A DNA stretch of 10,041 bases from Gammaproteobacteria bacterium (GTDB taxonomy: Bacteria; Pseudomonadota; Gammaproteobacteria; J113), in contig RFJX01000180.1 in NCBI GenBank assembly GCA_003694425.1, positions 1 through 10,041 on the forward strand, read 5' to 3'. The position numbers were made by a program, and so were the translations under genes. Under the pieces are notes generated by a model. It did no database searches and was not told the origin of the DNA. It saw only the letters and a list, made by a program, of their open reading frames with translations. Shown here in pieces: positions 6,432 to 10,041 of the stretch (positions within the stretch are counted from its first letter, which is position 1; every line of letters starts with the position of its first letter).

Positions 6432-6457
6432 CCGGGGCGGGAATCACCCGCGCCCGG
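6432..6457 (-). terminator. Terminator-like hairpin after the dodecin gene
   Basis: Arms CCGGGGCGGG (6432-6441) and CCCGCGCCCGG (6447-6457) pair over 10 bp with one bulged base and a 5-base loop, beginning six bases after the dodecin stop on the minus strand. The following minus-strand tail TTCGTTGC is only partly T-rich, so termination may be incomplete, letting some transcripts reach the DUF2461 gene. Confidence 0.55.
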
Positions 6458-6463
6458 ACACTT

Positions 6464-6679
6464 CTACTCCTCGTCGAGCAGGGTGAAGCCCAGCTTCATG
6501 GTGACCTGCCAGTGCCGGATCTGGTTGTCCTCGACATGACCGCGGATATCGGTCACCTCGAACCAGCGGATATGCTCGATCGTCCTGGCGGCCCTGGCCA
6601 CGGCATTCTGGACCGCCTCCTCGATGGAGCTCGTGGAGGACCCGGTCAATTCGATGGTCTTGTATACGTGGTCCGGCAT
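6464..6679 (-). CDS. Dodecin (flavin-binding storage protein)
   Basis: Dodecins are small proteins that form hollow dodecamers binding flavins, protecting the cell from free-flavin photochemistry and buffering FMN/riboflavin. The 71-residue product starts [15 protein letters not shown], typical for the family, followed by [13 protein letters not shown] and [23 protein letters not shown] near the end completes the beta-alpha-beta-beta fold. Trp39, expected to stack on the flavin isoalloxazine, and Gln58, expected to contact it, are both present. The frame is open 21 codons further upstream, but ATG at 6679 fits family length and has AGGAG (6689-6693) nine bases before it, so the shorter start is chosen. 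It appears monocistronic, with a terminator-like hairpin right after the stop. Confidence 0.95.
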   Translation of the reverse strand: MPDHVYKTIELTGSSTSSIEEAVQNAVARAARTIEHIRWFEVTDIRGHVEDNQIRHWQVTMKLGFTLLDEE

Positions 6680-7034
6680 GGGATGGTTCTCCTCTTGTGG
6701 ACTGGTCGCGGAAATATCGGTTGGTTTGCTTCCCTGTAACAAGAGTGTAGCTCGTCATGGGCGGTATCAGCGGGGGTGCGTTCCGGAAACCGCTACGGGC
6801 AGGAGTGCCGACCGGCTGCAACGAGGCCGGGCACGACCGGGGGACGGATACTGGCAGGCCGGCGATGACTGGCAGGGTCCGTCGCCTGCTCCGCTTCATG
6901 CGTTGAGACGCCAGAAGGCGAAACCGGTAACGGCGGCGAAGCCGGCCCTGGCGGGGCAGGAGCAGCCGGCCGGCCCCCGAGGTTCCGCGCCCTCCGCCCA
7001 GCCTGGCGGCGCCAGCAACCAGCAGGTCGCGCCG
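6680..7034 (-). other. Intergenic region between the protease-like gene and dodecin
   Basis: This 355-base stretch holds the dodecin leader and a weak candidate promoter on the minus strand: TTGTTA (6737-6742), an 18-base spacer, and GATATT (6713-6718). The part next to the protease-like gene is GC-rich, with short GCCGGC-type repeats (for example 6941-6947 against 6968-6974), but has no hairpin followed by a T-run that I would call a terminator. Open frames here show no recognisable protein. Confidence 0.35.
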
Positions 7035-8585
7035 TCAGGTCCCGGATCCCGGACGACCCGTCCCTGTGCGGGCAATGCCGAAGACCAGCACCAGGGCCAT
7101 CAGCAACAACGGAAGACTCTCCGGCAGAGGGACGGTGGTGACCAGGTCCAGGCCCAGCAGCCCGTTCGGCTCGTCGAAGACCAGCCAGTTGAAGGCGCCT
7201 TCGTTCATCGCCCCGAAGCTCGGGAGCGGGCCGGGGTTGAGGAAGACGCTGGCTACCAGCAGGTTCATGCCGAGGATGCCGTCGAGGGTGAGCTGGTCCG
7301 ATGTGACCGGGTCCAGCAGGGTGATGTCGGTCACCAGCACCGGGGCGCCGGTGAAATTCAGCGGATCGCCCTCCAGGGTCGGCAGGCTGAGACCGTCGAG
7401 ATAGAAACCGGCCGCCGTGGTGGTTCCGCCGATGCCGCCGACATCCAGGGTGAACTGCTGCGCCAGCAGGGTGCCGGCCGCGCCGGGGTTGGCGGGATCG
7501 AAGGTCTCGAGCTGCGGCGTCGCGGTCCCCTCGGTGCCCGGGACGTAGCGCACATGGAGCAGGGCGGCCAGGTCGCTGGATATCATCGTGGCCGCCGCGC
7601 CGGTATCGAGCAGGAAGCTGCCGCTCCCCTGCAGGCCGTTGAAGTCGACCCCCACCGCCGGAGTCGGATCGGCCGGCAGGCCCGGGTCGATTGCGCTCAG
7701 GGGATTGGGGCCGATGAAGGGGTTGTGCGCCAGGGTCGGCCCGGTGTCGCCGGGCGGAACGACCCGGGTGAAGCGGTCGAAGCTGGCGTAACTGAGCTGC
7801 ACGTGGTGGCTGGTCGCCGGGATCCCCGGGTTGCTGTCCGCCTGACTCGCGTCGAATGCGGTACCGGGGTCATAGAGCCAGGTCCGCATGGTGTCGGGGA
7901 AGCCCCCCGAAACGAAGGCGTTGACCGGCCTGGGGTCCATCACCGTCACCTTGCCGGTCATCACCGGCATACCGAAGACATCCACGTTGGCCAGCGCCAG
8001 GCCGGGATTCAGCGGCCCGATCTGGGCATGGATCAGGCCGCTGGACTGGCTGTAGTCGGCCGGTGGCGGATCGCCGGCGCTGGAGAGCGGGCCGAGATCG
8101 GTACCGGGGTGGAAGGGGGCCAGGTGAACGCTGAGCGATTCGGAGACATTGAAACTGGTGCTGCCGCCGATCCCGACATCCTCGAACAGGACCAGCCCGC
8201 CTCCGGTCGCCGGCAGGCGCCCGACGCCAAAGGTGTCGGCGGTGCCGGGCAGGGTGAATACGCCGTTGTCGAAGGTGTCGCTGAGCAGCACCCCGCTGGC
8301 GCCGGTGTCCAGAAAGCCCTGGATGGCGAAGCCCAGGCCGCTGCCATCGGTGTACAGGGAACCGTCCGGGTGCTCGAGCAGGGCGTAGATCTGCGGCTGA
8401 TCCAGTGCCGCCGGCTGCACCCCGCCGATCTCGACGGCCGGCGCCGGGAGCGGAAGCAGGGCGAAGAGCGCGGAAAGTACAAGGCCATGCCACAGGCGGG
8501 CGGAACAGTGCCCGCACTTGCGCGTGCGCTCCCTCCTCCCCGGGGCAATGGCCCATCCTCCATCCTTTCCGGCCATCGGTTCCAT
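7035..8585 (-). CDS. Secreted two-DTG aspartic-protease-like protein with PEP-CTERM-type C-terminus
   Basis: A 516-residue exported protein. An N-terminal hydrophobic stretch (about 31-50, LWHGLVLSALFALLPLPAPA) looks like a signal peptide with cleavage near APA-VE. Two aspartic-protease-type motifs follow: FLDTGASGVLLS (D93) and FLLDTGAAATMIS (D327), about 234 residues apart, each trailed by a hydrophobic-Gly element (VDVFGMP at 201-207; DGILGMN at 435-441), as in pepsin/retropepsin folds. Inference: one chain supplies both catalytic lobes. The C-terminus, VPLPES (485-490) then a 14-residue hydrophobic segment and Arg-containing tail, fits a PEP-CTERM/VPLPA sorting signal cut by an exosortase. 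The ATG at 8585 has GGAGGAGG upstream; ATG at 8576 is an equal alternative. The first lobe is larger and divergent, so activity is unproven. Clustering with another CTERM gene suggests an envelope or matrix role. Confidence 0.8.
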   Translation of the reverse strand: MEPMAGKDGGWAIAPGRRERTRKCGHCSARLWHGLVLSALFALLPLPAPAVEIGGVQPAALDQPQIYALLEHPDGSLYTDGSGLGFAIQGFLDTGASGVLLSDTFDNGVFTLPGTADTFGVGRLPATGGGLVLFEDVGIGGSTSFNVSESLSVHLAPFHPGTDLGPLSSAGDPPPADYSQSSGLIHAQIGPLNPGLALANVDVFGMPVMTGKVTVMDPRPVNAFVSGGFPDTMRTWLYDPGTAFDASQADSNPGIPATSHHVQLSYASFDRFTRVVPPGDTGPTLAHNPFIGPNPLSAIDPGLPADPTPAVGVDFNGLQGSGSFLLDTGAAATMISSDLAALLHVRYVPGTEGTATPQLETFDPANPGAAGTLLAQQFTLDVGGIGGTTTAAGFYLDGLSLPTLEGDPLNFTGAPVLVTDITLLDPVTSDQLTLDGILGMNLLVASVFLNPGPLPSFGAMNEGAFNWLVFDEPNGLLGLDLVTTVPLPESLPLLLMALVLVFGIARTGTGRPGSGT

Positions 8586-8729
8586 ACCTCCTCCTCCGGA
8601 CGTGACCGGGCTGGTCGCGCATCAGACGGCGCTGATCCTCCCCTTGCCTTGGCTGTCGAAGCCCCGGGCCTCCGGCCAGGTGGCTGGTTTGCCGTGCGCC
8701 CATCATGGGCAGACAAGCACCGCGAGGAA

Positions 8730-8745
8730 TGTGAACCAGTTCACA
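8730..8745. promoter_or_regulatory. CRP/Vfr-type binding site
   Basis: TGTGAACCAGTTCACA is a perfect TGTGA-N6-TCACA match to the CRP-family consensus, with symmetry extended to 7-base arms around CA. On the minus strand CATGAT (8702-8707) is a possible -10; a start near 8695 would put the site centre at about -42, the class II activation geometry, driving the protease-like gene with a leader of about 110 bases. The factor is inferred; FNR-type sites differ in the half-site (TTGAT). Confidence 0.5.
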
Positions 8746-8798
8746 GTTCAGGCAAACAGGCGCCTCGAGCCAGGAGGAGAGTCTGGTAAGTGATTTGA

Positions 8799-8972
8799 GC
8801 AAGAACAGATCTGTCCCGCATTTCTGAACTTCTTCCCGGAATCGCACCTCTTCAGGCCCAGGAGTTATTGGAAGATGTTCTTGCTGGAGAAGGATACGCG
8901 ACTATCCTACACTTGCATGAGGTGTTGCTCTGCCTCTTCTGCTCCAGACTATCTGATCGCAGCCAGGTGTGA
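8799..8972 (+). other. Open frame of 57 codons without a good start, possible gene remnant
   Basis: One plus-strand frame reads without stops from 8799 to a TGA at 8970-8972, and its translation has a protein-like leucine-rich helical pattern (ISELLPGIAPLQAQELLEDV, then LAGEGYATILHLHEVLL). No ATG or GTG with a ribosome-binding site begins it. A second frame, ATG 8875 to stop 8982, gives 35 residues with a CMRCC cluster and AGGAG ten bases upstream. I recognise neither. A decayed gene end or chance are both possible, and only one of the two frames could be meaningful. Confidence 0.18.
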
Positions 8973-9018
8973 CGCCTCCTGAAACCAGTCCATACATAGC
9001 CACAGGGAGGTAATCAGC

Positions 9019-9945
9019 ATGGCTATATCCTTTCCACGCAACACCTGTCTCCCCTCCAGGCCCAGCCCCCTGTTCACGCGCTCAAGGTGGGCAGTGCTTG
9101 TGGTGACGACCGCGATCGGATGTGTACTGTTTAGCAGCAGTACGGATCTGTACGCCGCTACCGTATACACGAGTGCGTACGCTCAGGCCGATGAGGGAAT
9201 CTTTGCTTCCAACTACGCGAGCGATAACGCTGATTTCGGTTCCGCAACCGCTCAGGTGCAGTTGAGTCCCGGCATCATCAAGGCTAGCGTGACGGCCTCT
9301 GCAGACCAGGGTCGCACGGGGGCCGAGGTGATAGCTGACTACCGGGAGACCTTCAGGATCATCGTTTCTCCTTCCACTGGTGAAGTGGTCTCCCTTGGTT
9401 CAGGCTATTTCGACATGCACATGAACTTGAGCGGCAACAGTCTCGGGCTTGTGGGCAGCGGAGATCCGAATGCCTGGGGCTATGTGGACGGCGATTTCGG
9501 CCTGAACATCGACAGCGGGAGTGTCAGCATCAGTCGCAGTGAGGATCTGTCGGCAAACATGAATAACGGCGCCTCGGTCAGAGGACCTGGTTCCGACAGC
9601 AAGGATTTCAATGTGCGAATTTCCATACTGGAATTGCCATGGTCTCAAAGTCAAGATGTCCGACTGCATCTAAGCCTCCACCTGTTCGCCAGCGCAGGGA
9701 ATGACGTCAGCGAAGCACACGCATCCGGTGACTTTGGCAACACGATAACCTGGGGCGGGATCACACAGATCTATGATGAGAACAGGAGCCCGATAGACAT
9801 GGGGGCGTACGAAATCACTGCCCTCGGCTCCGATGGATTTGATTACGCCAAAGCCGCGGTCGTCCCGCTTCCTGCCGCAGGGTGGCTGTTCGGTACGGCA
9901 CTCGCCGTGTTGTCAGTTACCGGAGGCAGACGGCTCAGACGTTGA
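9019..9945 (+). CDS. Secreted VPLPA-CTERM protein of unknown function
   Basis: A 308-residue exported protein, the only plus-strand gene. The signal peptide spans roughly residues 21-46 (RSRWAVLVVTTAIGC, then VLFSSSTDLYA, cut before ATVYTS). The mature part (47-280) is rich in Ser, Gly, Asp, Asn and Ala, has no cysteine, and alternates beta-strand-like segments, suggesting a beta-sandwich or extracellular-matrix-type domain that I do not recognise. It ends VVPLPAAGWLFGTALAVLSV then GGRRLRR: a canonical VPLPA-CTERM tripartite signal (motif 282-286, membrane segment, Arg tail) for exosortase processing. ATG at 9019 has GGGAGGT (9005-9011) seven bases upstream, a strong site. Parts have low GC (about 40% at 9601-9660 by count), unlike the housekeeping genes. 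Likely surface-anchored or released into an exopolysaccharide matrix. Confidence 0.88.
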   Translation: MAISFPRNTCLPSRPSPLFTRSRWAVLVVTTAIGCVLFSSSTDLYAATVYTSAYAQADEGIFASNYASDNADFGSATAQVQLSPGIIKASVTASADQGRTGAEVIADYRETFRIIVSPSTGEVVSLGSGYFDMHMNLSGNSLGLVGSGDPNAWGYVDGDFGLNIDSGSVSISRSEDLSANMNNGASVRGPGSDSKDFNVRISILELPWSQSQDVRLHLSLHLFASAGNDVSEAHASGDFGNTITWGGITQIYDENRSPIDMGAYEITALGSDGFDYAKAAVVPLPAAGWLFGTALAVLSVTGGRRLRR

Positions 9946-9947
9946 TG

Positions 9948-9964
9948 CCCGCCATTGTGGCGGG
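9948..9964 (+). terminator. Hairpin just after the VPLPA-CTERM gene
   Basis: CCCGCCA (9948-9954) and TGGCGGG (9958-9964) form a perfect 7-bp GC-rich stem with a 3-base loop, two bases after the stop codon. No T-run follows, so it may stabilise the mRNA 3' end or act as an imperfect terminator. The remaining bases to the window end (9965-10041) show no gene. Confidence 0.45.
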
Positions 9965-10041
9965 GGGCCCAATCCCGGCAAGCAGCATGCAATAAATCAG
10001 TCTCCATTTTCACCCATATATGAAACATGTCCCAGACATCC

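Larger units (their letters stand above)
8586..9018. other. Divergent intergenic region between two PEP-CTERM genes
   Basis: This 433-base region separates genes read outward. It contains a CRP-like palindrome (8730-8745) overlapping a tandem CAGTTCA repeat (8737-8750), a 13-base palindrome GCCCAT-C-ATGGGC (8698-8710), a 10-base palindrome ACAGATCTGT (8805-8814), and an AGGATA/TATCCT hairpin (8891-8908). The right half is lower in GC than the left. For the plus-strand gene only a weak promoter is visible (TTGCTG at 8881-8886, TATCCT at 8903-8908, 16-base spacer). Confidence 0.4.

Noticed and set aside
6680..6742. N-terminal 21-residue extension of dodecin
   Set aside because: It runs over the candidate promoter region and has no family support, and ATG 6679 has a proper AGGAG site and matches normal dodecin length.
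6885..7037. Possible read-through extension of the protease-like gene giving a longer Arg-rich tail
   Set aside because: The frame continues past the TGA, but its residues show no sorting-signal pattern, and the VPLPES-membrane-Arg layout is already complete before the stop.
8640..8710. GGCAAACC-containing stretch on the minus strand resembling the first half of a c-di-GMP-I (GEMM) riboswitch
   Set aside because: The second conserved half (GACGCAAAGCC type) and tetraloop/receptor are not present, so the match is limited to a short box.
6624..8789. Plus-strand open frame of about 720 codons opposite dodecin and the protease-like gene
   Set aside because: It is antisense to two well-supported genes, is rich in Gly, Arg, Gln and Ala as expected for the reverse frame of GC-rich codons, and has no recognisable domain.
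8670..8900. Sigma-54 promoters, which sometimes control PEP-CTERM genes
   Set aside because: One GG-N10-GC match near 8680 (plus strand) lacks the other consensus bases and lies over 300 bases from the gene; the TTGGAAGATGTTCTTGCT candidate near 8870 has N11 spacing.

Overview
The window is high-GC bacterial chromosome (hand counts give about 68% in the housekeeping genes) and is read almost entirely on the minus strand. Gene content points to a gammaproteobacterium: HslVU protease, ubiquinone genes ubiE-ubiJ-ubiB, a dodecin, and PEP-CTERM/VPLPA-type envelope proteins. My guess is a Chromatiales/Ectothiorhodospiraceae-like organism; this is inference, since no rRNA or species-specific gene is present.

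Right to left on the minus strand, 4952 to 1 is one long apparent operon: hslV, hslU, an intruding HNH endonuclease gene, a DUF971 gene, ubiE, ubiJ and ubiB (cut by the left edge). Four junctions are 4-bp stop/start overlaps (ATGA or GTGA), so the set is probably translationally coupled. The exception is the HNH gene (2332-3027). It has clearly lower GC, is flanked by short gaps, and carries a long inverted repeat across its start codon, so it looks like an acquired defence-type gene lodged in a housekeeping operon. An extended -10 promoter lies just upstream of hslV.

Upstream of hslV (5056-5640) is a compact toxin-antitoxin operon in toxin-first order: a RelE/ParE-like toxin and a Xre-type antitoxin. 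Its promoter is strong, its -35 box sits inside a palindrome, and the predicted toxin transcript has almost no leader. Next come a DUF2461 gene (5734-6414) and a dodecin flavin-storage gene (6464-6679) with a terminator-like hairpin between them.

The right third (6680-10041) is an accessory envelope region. A minus-strand gene (7035-8585) encodes a secreted protein with two Asp-Thr-Gly motifs, resembling a two-lobed aspartic protease, and a VPLPES plus transmembrane C-terminus. A divergent plus-strand gene (9019-9945) encodes an unrecognised secreted protein ending in a canonical VPLPA-CTERM signal. Both look like exosortase substrates, although no exosortase gene lies in the window. The 433-bp region between them holds a perfect TGTGA-N6-TCACA site of the CRP/Vfr type, placed suitably for class II activation of the protease-like gene, and a stretch of unexplained open frame that may be a gene remnant.
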